This document shows positions 45,413 through 53,786 of a stretch of 64,000 nt of DNA, one piece after another. The position numbers and the translations under genes were made by a program. Positions within the stretch are counted from its first letter, which is position 1. Every line of letters starts with the position of its first letter. Below the pieces are notes generated by a model that saw only the letters and a program-made list of their open reading frames with translations, ran no database searches and was not told the origin of the DNA. This DNA comes from Leptolinea sp. (GTDB lineage Bacteria; Chloroflexota; Anaerolineae; Anaerolineales; Anaerolineaceae): NCBI GenBank assembly GCA_012798535.1, contig JAAZMZ010000009.1, positions 1-64,000 of the forward strand, written 5' to 3'.

Positions 45413-46039
45413 GTGGAACAGGCAACAAACACATCACCAAAATCACTTGAAGAATTCCTGCGTTTTTATTCCAAAGGACTGCTCGATTCAATTGCCCGGT
45501 TCTTTTTAAAACTGGGAGTACATCCAAATACCATAACGATTCTGGGACTGGCTGGAAATTTCATCGGCGCGGGATTACTGGCTGTCGGGCATATCACGAC
45601 CGGAGGGATTATCGTGCTGATCTGCGGTCCTCTGGATGCTCTGGATGGAGCAATCGCTCGCCTGCGCGGTGATCCGGATCGATTCGGTGCGTTCGTCGAT
45701 TCCGTGACTGACCGTTATTCTGAATTGATCATCATGGGTGGATTGCTGCTTCATTTTCTGTTCCAGCAGGATATTCTCAATTGCAGTGTGGTTTTTCTGG
45801 CAGCAGCTGGATCCGTTCTGGTTTCTTATGTCAAAGCCCGCGCGGAAGCTCTGGGTTTCACAGCAAAGATGGGACTTCTCACCCGGGTGGAACGTTATCT
45901 GGTTCTGGCGCCCTTGCTGGTATTCAATCTGCCGGTGATCGCCATTTGGATCATCGCGATTCTGGCGAATTTCACCGCCCTGCAGCGCATCTGGTTTGTG
46001 CGTAAACAGGCGTATGGTCAATTGACCACAAAAAAATGA
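45413..46039 (+). CDS. CDP-alcohol phosphatidyltransferase family protein
   Basis: 208 residues from GTG 45413. The family signature DGxxARx8Gx3Dx3D is complete: D78, G79, A82, R83, G92, D96 and D100. There are about five to six membrane helices. It makes phospholipid head groups from CDP-diacylglycerol, for example phosphatidylglycerol-phosphate or phosphatidylinositol-phosphate. The substrate cannot be told by eye, so I give no symbol. It lies 28 bases before lgt, whose phosphatidylglycerol donor it might help make. Confidence 0.88.
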   Translation: MEQATNTSPKSLEEFLRFYSKGLLDSIARFFLKLGVHPNTITILGLAGNFIGAGLLAVGHITTGGIIVLICGPLDALDGAIARLRGDPDRFGAFVDSVTDRYSELIIMGGLLLHFLFQQDILNCSVVFLAAAGSVLVSYVKARAEALGFTAKMGLLTRVERYLVLAPLLVFNLPVIAIWIIAILANFTALQRIWFVRKQAYGQLTTKK

Positions 46040-46067
46040 TCAATTTCGAAAGGCAAAATAAAAACCG

Positions 46068-46937
46068 ATGACTCCGGGAATTTCCATAGGTCCATTAAGC
46101 ATTCATTATTATGGGATCATCATCATGGTCGGGGTGCTGTTGGCTGCCTGGCTGACAACCCGGCAGGCTGTGAAGTATGGCCAGAATCCCGATGTGGTTT
46201 GGGATGCGTTGCCCTGGCTGTTGATCGCCGGCATTGTTGGCGCGCGGCTCTGGCACATTTTTACACCGCAGGCTTCCCAGCAGGCATACGGTTGGAGTAC
46301 GGCTTATTACCTCTCGCATCCACTGGATGCCATCGCTACATGGAACGGCGGACTGGGAATCCCCGGCGCCATCATCGGCGGTGTGCTTGCCCTGTATTTC
46401 TATTGCCGGAAGACAAAAGTCAATTTCGGTATATTTGTCGACATGATCGCCCCCGGACTGGCTCTTGCTCAGGCAATCGGAAGGTGGGGCAATTTTGTCA
46501 ATCAAGAAGTCTACGGCGCTCCGAGCACGTTACCCTGGGCGATCACCATTGATCCAGCGCACCGTCTGCCCGCCTACCAGAATGTAGCCACTTATCATCC
46601 CCTGTTCCTCTATGAATCCCTGTGGAATCTTCTCAATATGGGATTGCTCCTGTGGATGGGAAAAAAATTCAAAGATATTTTGCGGCCGGGGGATATTTTC
46701 CTCACCTATCTGATTGTCTATCCGGTGGGACGCTTCATGCTGGAATTTCTGCGGTTGGATCCTTCGCCGGTCTTTGGATTGAATATCAATCAAACAGCAA
46801 TGGGAATTACCGCGCTGGCAGCCAGTATCATCTTGCTGGTTCGTTTACGCAACCGGCCGTTGAGCGTTGAAGCTAACGAAATTGTAGAGGAAGAAGCCTC
46901 GACAGAAGAAGAAAAAGACGGATCAGACAGCCTATAA
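46068..46937 (+). CDS. lgt: Prolipoprotein diacylglyceryl transferase
   Basis: 289 residues with seven membrane helices. The Lgt signature GRWGNFVNQEVYG (about 143-155) and the N-terminal IHYYGIIIMVGVL are clear. It transfers diacylglycerol from phosphatidylglycerol to the lipobox Cys of prolipoproteins, before LspA acts. The window contains at least one client, the PQQ lipoprotein at 21.5 kb. The C-terminal acidic tail is an extension. Confidence 0.94.
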   Translation: MTPGISIGPLSIHYYGIIIMVGVLLAAWLTTRQAVKYGQNPDVVWDALPWLLIAGIVGARLWHIFTPQASQQAYGWSTAYYLSHPLDAIATWNGGLGIPGAIIGGVLALYFYCRKTKVNFGIFVDMIAPGLALAQAIGRWGNFVNQEVYGAPSTLPWAITIDPAHRLPAYQNVATYHPLFLYESLWNLLNMGLLLWMGKKFKDILRPGDIFLTYLIVYPVGRFMLEFLRLDPSPVFGLNINQTAMGITALAASIILLVRLRNRPLSVEANEIVEEEASTEEEKDGSDSL

Positions 46938-46973
46938 TACAGGGTGTGATTACCAATCGATGCTGGAAGAGCG

Positions 46974-47906
46974 ATGATCTTTGCTGAAGATCTCAGCAAG
47001 CAGTTTGATGACATCCTGGCTGTGGATCATATCCGGCTGGATGTAGGGTCTGGTAAAGTGCTGGTTTTACTTGGACCGAATGGCGCCGGAAAAACAACGA
47101 CCGTCCGCATGTTGACATCGGTTCTGCGGCCGACAACCGGGACAGCCCGCGTCGCGGGATATGATGTCGTTTCACAGTCCAGCCAGGTGAGGGCAAATGT
47201 TGGTGTATTGACCGAACATCACGGCCTGTACGGACGGATGAATGCCCGCGAGTACCTGAAATTTTATGGCAGTCTGTACAATCTCAGTTCCAAGGCCATT
47301 GATAAGCGCAGCGGCGAATTACTGGAGCTTTTCGGCCTGGCTTTTGCTGCCAGAAAACGCCTGGGTGAGTACTCTAAGGGTATGCGCCAGAAACTGGCAC
47401 TGGTCAGAGCCATGCTGCATGACCCGCCGGTGCTACTGCTCGACGAACCCACCTCCGCTATGGATCCGGAGAGCGCCAAGACCGTTCGGGATGCCATTCA
47501 TAATCTGCGCGATTCACACCGCACGATCTTGCTGTGCACCCATAACCTGGCGGAAGCCGAATTGCTGGCCGATCAGATTGCCATCATCCGCCGTGGAAAG
47601 ATCATCTATCAGGGAGAGTCAGCCCGATTGAAGCGCGAATTATTGGGTGCGCCGGTTTATGAGGTGCGCCTTGCTGGCGGCCTAAACGGCTACACTCCCA
47701 CACTGCCGGCAGGGGTAGAGCTGGTGGGACGTGGTGATGATTCACTCCAATTCCGGGTGATTGACCCGGAAGCCGCCAATCCTGTCCTGTTGAATGATTT
47801 GGTGCAGGCCGGTTTGCCGGTTATCTCATTCTCCGAACTTCCCCGCAGCCTGGAACAGGCTTACCTGGAAGCCGTCTCACGCGATCAGGAAATTCTGCAT
47901 GGATAA
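46974..47906 (+). CDS. ABC transporter ATP-binding protein
   Basis: 310 residues. Walker A GPNGAGKT is at 34-41, the signature is YSKGMRQK (near 133) and Walker B is LLLDEPTSAMD, with the switch His in LLCTHNLAEAE. A C-terminal extension (about 225-305) is typical of DrrA/NatA-type exporters. The gene overlaps the permease by 8 bases. The exporter moves an unknown substrate out of the cell. A good match to NatA (Na+ export) or drug exporters exists, but the substrate cannot be assigned. Confidence 0.9.
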   Translation: MIFAEDLSKQFDDILAVDHIRLDVGSGKVLVLLGPNGAGKTTTVRMLTSVLRPTTGTARVAGYDVVSQSSQVRANVGVLTEHHGLYGRMNAREYLKFYGSLYNLSSKAIDKRSGELLELFGLAFAARKRLGEYSKGMRQKLALVRAMLHDPPVLLLDEPTSAMDPESAKTVRDAIHNLRDSHRTILLCTHNLAEAELLADQIAIIRRGKIIYQGESARLKRELLGAPVYEVRLAGGLNGYTPTLPAGVELVGRGDDSLQFRVIDPEAANPVLLNDLVQAGLPVISFSELPRSLEQAYLEAVSRDQEILHG

Positions 47907-49314
47907 TGCCCTGCGACCAGTTCTGGTCATTTCTTCTCGTGAGGTGCGGGATCAATTCCGCGACTGGCGGATTATTTTCCCGATTGTTGGTCTGACCCTT
48001 CTGTTCCCCTTCCTGATGAATTTCACTGCGAGCCAGATGCTGGGATTTGTCAATAAATATGGTGCGAACATCATCGGAGAGCGGCTTATCCCGTTCCTCC
48101 TGATGATCGTGGGATTCTTCCCCATTTCAGTATCACTGGTGATCGCGCTGGAATCCTTTGTTGGTGAAAAAGAGCGCGGCAGCATCGAACCCCTGTTGAA
48201 CACACCGCTGAAAGACTGGCAGTTGTACATGGGCAAGCTTCTATCTTCAACCGTACCGCCGTTGGTTTCCAGTTACCTCGGAATGCTCGTCTACATCCTT
48301 GGATTGGTGATTTCTCACATACCCATCCCGGATGTGCAGTTGTTGATCCTGGTGGTTTGTATGACCACTGTACAGGCTTTCATGATGGTAGCCGGCGCGG
48401 TGGTGGTTTCCTGCCAGGCGACATCGGTGCGTTCGGCCAATCTGTTATCCAGTTTTATCATCCTCCCGGTGGCATTTCTTATCCAGGGGGAAAGCCTGGT
48501 TATGTTCTGGGGAAATTATGCCACCCTGTGGTGGGTGGTGATCGGATTATCCATTTTTTCGCTTCTGCTGATCCGCGTGGGGTTGGCACATTTCCAGCGT
48601 GAAGAATTGCTGGGACGTGAAATCGATGTATTGAATTTTCGATGGGCGGGTCGCGTTTTCCGCACTCAATTCACCGGTGGTGTACATAACCTGAGAGAGT
48701 GGTATAGCCAGGTCATTCCGGAAACAATCAAACGAATGCGCTGGGCGGTGGTTATCGTGTCCCTGATCGCACTCGGGGCGTTCTTTACCGGCAGATACCT
48801 CATTCAGATATTCCCGATGGACATATCAGGCTCGAATGATAATTATGCCGATAAGCTGAAGTCTTTGATGAATTACTGGCCGGTGTTTTCGTTGTCACCG
48901 GCCATGATGATCTGGTGGCAAAACATCCGGGCGTTATTTGTCGGGTTGATCCTGGGAATTTTTTCCTTTGGTATTCTTGGGATCATGCCGTTGTTTCTCA
49001 CGCTGGCAGTAGTCGGCTATCTATTCCAGGTGATGGTGGTCAGTGGTTTACCCGCTGTATCACTGATATCCGGATTGATCCTGCCTCACGGTGTGATCGA
49101 AATACCGGCCGCCATACTGGCGACAGCCGGTGTGGTTTATGCCGGCGCGAAAATGGCCACCCCAACGGCAATTGAGACTTTCGGAGAAACTTTTGTACGT
49201 TCTCTGGCCGATTGGACCAAGATCATGCTGGGTATGGTAGCTCCATTGTTGTTGCTGGCGGCCTTCATCGAAACCTGGATCACTCCTCAGATTGCGATGG
49301 GATTATTTAAATAG
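47899..49314 (+). CDS. ABC transporter permease, ABC-2 type with C-terminal SpoIIM-like region
   Basis: 471 residues from ATG 47899, which overlaps the ATPase stop in ATGGATAA. The first 250 or so residues are an ABC-2 type permease: an N-terminal cytosolic helix, one helix, a large outer loop, the ESFVGEKERGSIEPLLNTPL segment and further helices. After a cytosolic linker, residues about 285-470 hold more helices (VRALFVGLILGIFSFGI and an LPHGVIEIPAAILATAGV segment) that resemble the SpoIIM/stage II sporulation M family. The joining of the two in one chain is notable. The substrate is unknown. Confidence 0.8.
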   Translation: MDNALRPVLVISSREVRDQFRDWRIIFPIVGLTLLFPFLMNFTASQMLGFVNKYGANIIGERLIPFLLMIVGFFPISVSLVIALESFVGEKERGSIEPLLNTPLKDWQLYMGKLLSSTVPPLVSSYLGMLVYILGLVISHIPIPDVQLLILVVCMTTVQAFMMVAGAVVVSCQATSVRSANLLSSFIILPVAFLIQGESLVMFWGNYATLWWVVIGLSIFSLLLIRVGLAHFQREELLGREIDVLNFRWAGRVFRTQFTGGVHNLREWYSQVIPETIKRMRWAVVIVSLIALGAFFTGRYLIQIFPMDISGSNDNYADKLKSLMNYWPVFSLSPAMMIWWQNIRALFVGLILGIFSFGILGIMPLFLTLAVVGYLFQVMVVSGLPAVSLISGLILPHGVIEIPAAILATAGVVYAGAKMATPTAIETFGETFVRSLADWTKIMLGMVAPLLLLAAFIETWITPQIAMGLFK

Positions 49315-49317
49315 TTG

Positions 49318-49821
49318 TTACCAGCCCTGAAGGAAATCCGTCCATTCCACATTTTCCTGCAAATGATGCCCGAAAACATACATGGCTGAAGAAGGGGGTT
49401 CTTTCGGGAGCCGCAGCAGGTGCATCCCGACTTCTTCAATGGTTTTTCCGCCCTTGTGATGATTACAATGGGCACAGGCTGCCACTACGTTGGTCCAGGA
49501 GTGTGTCCCTCCTTTATGGCGGGGGATCACATGGTCGATTGTCAAGGTTGTGGAATGTTTGCCGCAATATTGACAGGTGTAATTGTCCCGGCGGAAAACT
49601 TCGCGGCGGTTCAGCAAGTTGCGCGGACGCGGCCGGAGGATCATTTTATCCAACCGAATTATGGAAGGCCGTGGGTAGTCATGGTTGATGGTATGAATGA
49701 CACCCCGCCCGTTCATGACCAATTTCGCTTTATCGGCCAGGATCAGACCGATCGCTCTGCGGGTGTTACACACATTGATCGGTTCAAAATTCGCATTGAG
49801 GACCAGAACCAGCTTATCCAT
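49318..49821 (-). CDS. HNH endonuclease-family protein
   Basis: 167 residues. An N-terminal segment (VLNANFEPINVCNTRRAIGLILADKA) is typical of a family common in Chloroflexota, Cyanobacteria and Actinobacteria. The HNH core has CQYCG, the DHVIPRHKGG catalytic His segment, NVVAAC and CNHHKGG, forming a zinc-bound beta-beta-alpha fold. Its role is not established; housekeeping DNA processing is likely as it is not near a mobile element. It converges with the ABC permease, with a three-base gap. Confidence 0.88.
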   Translation of the reverse strand: MDKLVLVLNANFEPINVCNTRRAIGLILADKAKLVMNGRGVIHTINHDYPRPSIIRLDKMILRPRPRNLLNRREVFRRDNYTCQYCGKHSTTLTIDHVIPRHKGGTHSWTNVVAACAHCNHHKGGKTIEEVGMHLLRLPKEPPSSAMYVFGHHLQENVEWTDFLQGW

Positions 49822-49876
49822 TCCTGCTCTATGGCAGGATTATAGCACCGGGGCGAAACATGTAAAAGGAAGGAAT

Positions 49877-50674
49877 TCAGTCCTTTTCATTGGAGATAAT
49901 CACAAATCCATAACTGGAGTCTCCAAAAATGCTTTTCCAGGCTCTATTGGCTTGAAAGGATTGAATGGAATAATTTGGAAAAAACTCACTGATATGATCG
50001 TTTATGACCTGCAGATCACCAGAATCTATATCCGAATCCTGGATGGCTGCCAGCAAATGAAAGTTTTCGAACTCATCAATGAATTCGATCAGGTATTCAT
50101 AGGCCGCTCTGCGTGAACGCACTTTGCAAAGAGGAGTGGGTAATCCTTCTTCCAGAGAGAAGATCGATTGAAGCCCGAGTATCGATGCCGCGTTTGCCTG
50201 TGCCGCGTCCACCAGCCCGATAGGAACCATAGGAGTCAGGTCAGGCAGCACGATTGTGGTGTAAACACTTGAGCTGTCTTTTCTAATAGTCTGTTCAATC
50301 AACGTGCTATTCAAACCCTGCCGGGCCATTTCGGCTGCTTTTCCCACGAGAAATCCCGTGCCAACTCCGACTGTCATTGAATCAATGACCATTATTCGCG
50401 GTGCGGCAGATGATCCTTTTAATAGAGTCAGAATTTGATTCGGCAGCGCAGACAGGCAACCCGATGAAAGGATGGCGATAAGACAGCCGGCATCATCACT
50501 TGCTTCCTTTAAGAAAACCTGAATATCCTGCTCCGCCTTCGCGCTCAGATAAAAACCACTGTCAAGTTTCTTCCCCGCCATGCGCAGAGGAAAAACGCGA
50601 ACGAGTTCTTTTCCCAGGAAGTCAGGGTGAACAAATTGGGCAGCCGAATCGGTGATGATGATGGTATCGGGCAT
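49877..50674 (-). CDS. DegV-family fatty-acid-binding protein
   Basis: 265 residues. The N-terminal IIITDSAAQ strand, the LSSGCLSALPNQI segment (the S/T-S-x-LS acyl-binding pattern) and the VIDSMTVGVGTGFLVGKAAEM helix are DegV features, but the C-terminal half is divergent. DegV/FakB proteins hold a fatty acid while FakA phosphorylates it. Five bases after the FakA-like gene it is likely the partner. The weaker C-terminal match suggests a specialised ligand. Confidence 0.85.
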   Translation of the reverse strand: MPDTIIITDSAAQFVHPDFLGKELVRVFPLRMAGKKLDSGFYLSAKAEQDIQVFLKEASDDAGCLIAILSSGCLSALPNQILTLLKGSSAAPRIMVIDSMTVGVGTGFLVGKAAEMARQGLNSTLIEQTIRKDSSSVYTTIVLPDLTPMVPIGLVDAAQANAASILGLQSIFSLEEGLPTPLCKVRSRRAAYEYLIEFIDEFENFHLLAAIQDSDIDSGDLQVINDHISEFFPNYSIQSFQANRAWKSIFGDSSYGFVIISNEKD

Positions 50675-50679
50675 TCAGG

Positions 50680-52365
50680 CTATTCGATCATAAATATGAA
50701 TTGATAATGAGGCTGTCCGCCTTCATGAACTTCCATCTCGTGGTTGGGGTAGTGGCTCCGAATGTCATCCGCGATCCGGTTTACATCTGATTTGGAAATA
50801 TTCGATCCGTAGAAAATGGTAATCCGCTCGCGGCTGGCGGCATCTGCACTCTCGAGAAGTTTCTGGCAGGCTTCCTCCAGGGTGGGGGAAGCGTTAACCA
50901 GTTTGCCATTCAACAGGACGATCACTTCCCCTGATTTGACATCCACACCGTTGATCTCCACGGTGCGGGTGGCCACGGTCACCTCTCCGGTTTCCACTTC
51001 GTGAATGGCCTCATTCATCTCTGAAACCACCTGATCAAAATCGGCATCACCCACCAATCGAAGCATGGCTGATAAACCCTGAGGAACAGAGGTAGAAGGG
51101 ATGACCGCCACCTTCTTGACGGTTACCGAAGCAGCCGCCTGCGCGGCCATCAGGATGTTCTTGTTATTGGGCAGAATGATCACCTTGTCTGTCGGCAAGT
51201 TTTCATAGGCATGCAGAATCTCTTCAGTGGAAGGATTCATGGTTTGACCACCTTCCACAATGGCTGCCACACCGAGACTGGCAAAAATCCGCGATATGCC
51301 TTTTCCGGGAGATACGGCCACCACGGCAATATGCCCGGGTTCCACCGTCGGCAGGGTGATCTTCTGATCACTGCCGGTTTGCCGGTTTTCCATTTGGGCA
51401 ACCAGGTTTTCCATGGCCACTTTTGTAATGGTACCAAGTTTTAGGGTGTATTCGATCGGTTCGTATTTCTTTTCAGTAGCCACATGGATGTGCATGCGGT
51501 ACATACCATCGCCTTCACCTACCTGAATGGAGGTGCCGATCTCGCTGAGGCCTTCATAGAATTGTTCCAGGTTTAACGGCTCATCCGGGCGAAAATCAAC
51601 CACCACTTCATAATCTTGTCCTGGTTCAACCTCTTCCATAGTCTCTTCAAGATTCATGGCGGCCAGTGGTTGCACGGTGGCAATGGCGGTTTCCAGCGGC
51701 AGCCCTTTCATGTGGCGCTGCATACCTTCAAGAAGAAAGTAAAGCCCTTTACCACCAGAATCGACTACACCGGCCTGTTTCAAGATGGGCAATAATTCAG
51801 GTGTATGCTGAACTGACTCATCGGCTGCCTGTACCACCTGATCCAGCATGGTCAGCAGATCATCCGTTTCCACACAGATTTTGGAGGCAGCCTGTGATGC
51901 ATCTTTGATCACGGTCAGGATAGTGCCTTCCACCGGCCTGACCACACCTTTATAGGCCGTCGCCCGGCTTTCTTCCAGCGCGTGAGCGAAGGATTTCACA
52001 TCCATGGTCTCCAGATTATCCAACCCGCGAGCAAAACCGCGCCAGATTTGCGAAAGAATTACCCCTGAATTTCCACGGGCTCCCATCAAAGCACCCTGAG
52101 CTATGGAATGTGCCATCTTCCCGATGTTGTTTTCTCCAGAGGCGGCAATTTCGTTATAGGCTGCCTGCATAGTCAACAGCATATTCGTACCGGTATCTCC
52201 GTCAGGAACCGGAAAAACGTTCAGGGCGTTTATGGTCTGCTGGTTGGTTTTTACCCAGGTCATAGCGGCTTCGATCAGATCTTTTAATCCCTGACCATCT
52301 ATGGAAGTGCATACCGTGGTTGACTGCATGGTTGACTCAGGGGATGTTGCTGGATTGGTACTCAT
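50680..52365 (-). CDS. fakA: FakA-like DAK2-domain fatty acid kinase
   Basis: 561 residues from ATG 52365 (AGGAG four bases upstream), rather than the longer in-frame start at 52431. The N-terminal DhaL-type ATP site is VFPVPDGDTGTNM, with RGNSGVILSQIWRGFA, and DSGGKGLYFLLEGM. The middle domain and a DegV-like C-terminal domain complete the FakA/YloV layout. It phosphorylates FakB-bound fatty acids for lipid synthesis. Asp23-FakA-DegV is a conserved Gram-positive style order, seen here. Confidence 0.9.
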   Translation of the reverse strand: MSTNPATSPESTMQSTTVCTSIDGQGLKDLIEAAMTWVKTNQQTINALNVFPVPDGDTGTNMLLTMQAAYNEIAASGENNIGKMAHSIAQGALMGARGNSGVILSQIWRGFARGLDNLETMDVKSFAHALEESRATAYKGVVRPVEGTILTVIKDASQAASKICVETDDLLTMLDQVVQAADESVQHTPELLPILKQAGVVDSGGKGLYFLLEGMQRHMKGLPLETAIATVQPLAAMNLEETMEEVEPGQDYEVVVDFRPDEPLNLEQFYEGLSEIGTSIQVGEGDGMYRMHIHVATEKKYEPIEYTLKLGTITKVAMENLVAQMENRQTGSDQKITLPTVEPGHIAVVAVSPGKGISRIFASLGVAAIVEGGQTMNPSTEEILHAYENLPTDKVIILPNNKNILMAAQAAASVTVKKVAVIPSTSVPQGLSAMLRLVGDADFDQVVSEMNEAIHEVETGEVTVATRTVEINGVDVKSGEVIVLLNGKLVNASPTLEEACQKLLESADAASRERITIFYGSNISKSDVNRIADDIRSHYPNHEMEVHEGGQPHYQFIFMIE

Positions 52366-52396
52366 AGAGCTCCTAAAATTGACAGATAAATTGTCG

Positions 52397-52750
52397 CTAA
52401 TCGGGGTTGCTGATACGCAGTCCACGGACATGAATATTTACTTTATTGACAGGTATACCCAGAGTCTTTTCGATCTGATAGGCCACATTATCGGCAACAC
52501 TGCTGGAGACCGAGGTGATGCGCAGGCCGTATTCCAATATCACAAAGAGGTCTATCTGTATTTCGCGACCGTCATAATGAACTTCAACGCCCAGAGTCGG
52601 GTCTTTGACCAGAACCTGAGCCAGGCCTTCAATTAAATTTTTGGCTGCAAGTCCCACTACACCATAAGATTCCAGCGCCGATTGGCAGGCAATGGTCGCA
52701 ATGGTATGATGTGAGACATAGATATTGCCGTATTTATTATTATTGCTCAT
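52397..52750 (-). CDS. Asp23/Gls24 family envelope-stress protein
   Basis: 117 residues with the Asp23 alpha-beta fold: GNIYVSHHTIATIACQSALESYGVVGL, VHYDGREIQIDLFVILEYGLRI, and VADNVAYQIEKTLGIPVNKVNIHVRGLRI. The family is linked to envelope stress and is often encoded before FakA (yloU-yloV). The stop is 31 bases upstream of the FakA start, which lies in the same transcript. AGAGGG lies about eight bases before its ATG. Confidence 0.92.
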   Translation of the reverse strand: MSNNNKYGNIYVSHHTIATIACQSALESYGVVGLAAKNLIEGLAQVLVKDPTLGVEVHYDGREIQIDLFVILEYGLRITSVSSSVADNVAYQIEKTLGIPVNKVNIHVRGLRISNPD

Positions 52751-52766
52751 GGACGATACCCTCTCT

Positions 52767-52794
52767 CATATACTTAACCTGTTTTCTTGAGCAA
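52767..52794 (-). promoter_or_regulatory. Probable promoter of the Asp23-fakA-degV operon
   Basis: Minus strand TTGCTC (52794-52789), a 16-base spacer, TATATG (52772-52767). Its -35 box overlaps the plus-strand -35 box of rpmB (52787-52792) on the palindromic TTGAGCAA. Confidence 0.4.
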
Positions 52795-52815
52795 AGATAC
52801 GATTTGTGGTAAAAT
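52787..52815 (+). promoter_or_regulatory. Promoter of rpmB
   Basis: TTGAGC (52787-52792), a 17-base spacer, TAAAAT (52810-52815), about 58 bases before the rpmB ATG. Confidence 0.7.
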
Positions 52816-52873
52816 GGCGCTTTGCAAAAGACAAAAAGCAACTGGCAATCATGGTTTGAAAGGAATTTATAAG

Positions 52874-53056
52874 ATGGCACGGTGTGAATGTTGTGGGAAA
52901 ACGACCACGTTCGGTCACAATCGAAGTTTCTCCCAGCGCGCCACAAACCGCATCTTTCGCCCCAACCTGCAGAAGATTTCGGTCTTCGAGAATGGGCGCA
53001 AGGTTCAGAAAATGGTTTGCGCACGATGCATTCGGACAATGGTAAAAGTTTCATAA
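52874..53056 (+). CDS. rpmB: 50S ribosomal protein L28, zinc-binding type
   Basis: 60 residues from ATG 52874, with AAAGGA upstream; longer in-frame extension has no support. MARCECCGKTTTFGHN, SFSQRATNRIFRPNLQ and VCARCIRTM match L28. The CxxC pairs (CECC and CARC) show the zinc-ribbon form. It is monocistronic and ends at a strong terminator. Confidence 0.95.
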   Translation: MARCECCGKTTTFGHNRSFSQRATNRIFRPNLQKISVFENGRKVQKMVCARCIRTMVKVS

Positions 53057-53090
53057 TCTCCATTCGTTCATTGCGGAACAGAAACAAAGG

Positions 53091-53121
53091 TCACGGCGAA
53101 TGCCGTGATTTTTGTTTTATT
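53091..53121 (+). terminator. Intrinsic terminator after rpmB
   Basis: TCACGGC (53091-53097), loop GAAT, GCCGTGA (53102-53108), then TTTTTGTTTTATT. The T tract overlaps the last codons of the convergent rpe gene. Confidence 0.85.
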
Positions 53122-53776
53122 CCACCGCCCTGCGTAATGCTTTGATCCCTTCTGCGGCACCCTGCGGATATTTGAAGATGGATGTGGCCGCAACGAAGAT
53201 CGTCGCGCCAGCCTGATGCAGGCTTTTGATATTTTCTGCGGTAACACCACCGTCTACCTGTATTTGGGCTTTGGGATTGATTTCATCCAGAAGACGGCGC
53301 ATCCTCGCTACCCGTTCAACAGTTTCGGGCAAAAATATCTGACCAGAATATCCCGGATTGACGGACATCAACAGGACGAAATCCACCAGGTGAAGGACTG
53401 ATTCTGCAGAATGAACCGGCGTGCCGGGGTTTAGTACCACGCCGGTCATGACACCCAGGTTCTTTACGACCTGAAGCGTGCGGTGAATGTTCGCATCCGG
53501 TTCGATGTGAATGGATATGCAGCTGGCACCGGCTCTGGCAAACATCTCCACGAACTTATCCGCGTTGTCGATCATCAAATGTACATCCAGAGGAAGCCGG
53601 GTGATGCGTTTGCATGTTTCCACCACGAAAGGTCCCATGGTGATATTCGGAGCGAAATGACCGTCGATAACGTCAATATGAATCCAATCCACACCGGCTT
53701 TTTCCACAGTTGTAATTTCTTCTCCGAGACGGGAAAAATCGGCAGAGAGAATGGATGATGAGAGAAGTACAGACAT
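53117..53776 (-). CDS. rpe: Ribulose-phosphate 3-epimerase
   Basis: 219 residues from ATG 53776; a longer frame adds 23 residues without conserved sequence. SSILSADFSRLGEE, HIDVIDGHFAPNI (metal His and catalytic Asp), DVHLMI, VNPGYSGQ, VDGGV are all present. It interconverts ribulose-5- and xylulose-5-phosphate in the pentose phosphate pathway. It follows the Ser/Thr kinase gene closely on the minus strand. Confidence 0.95.
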   Translation of the reverse strand: MSVLLSSSILSADFSRLGEEITTVEKAGVDWIHIDVIDGHFAPNITMGPFVVETCKRITRLPLDVHLMIDNADKFVEMFARAGASCISIHIEPDANIHRTLQVVKNLGVMTGVVLNPGTPVHSAESVLHLVDFVLLMSVNPGYSGQIFLPETVERVARMRRLLDEINPKAQIQVDGGVTAENIKSLHQAGATIFVAATSIFKYPQGAAEGIKALRRAVE

Positions 53777-53786
53777 GCTATCTATC

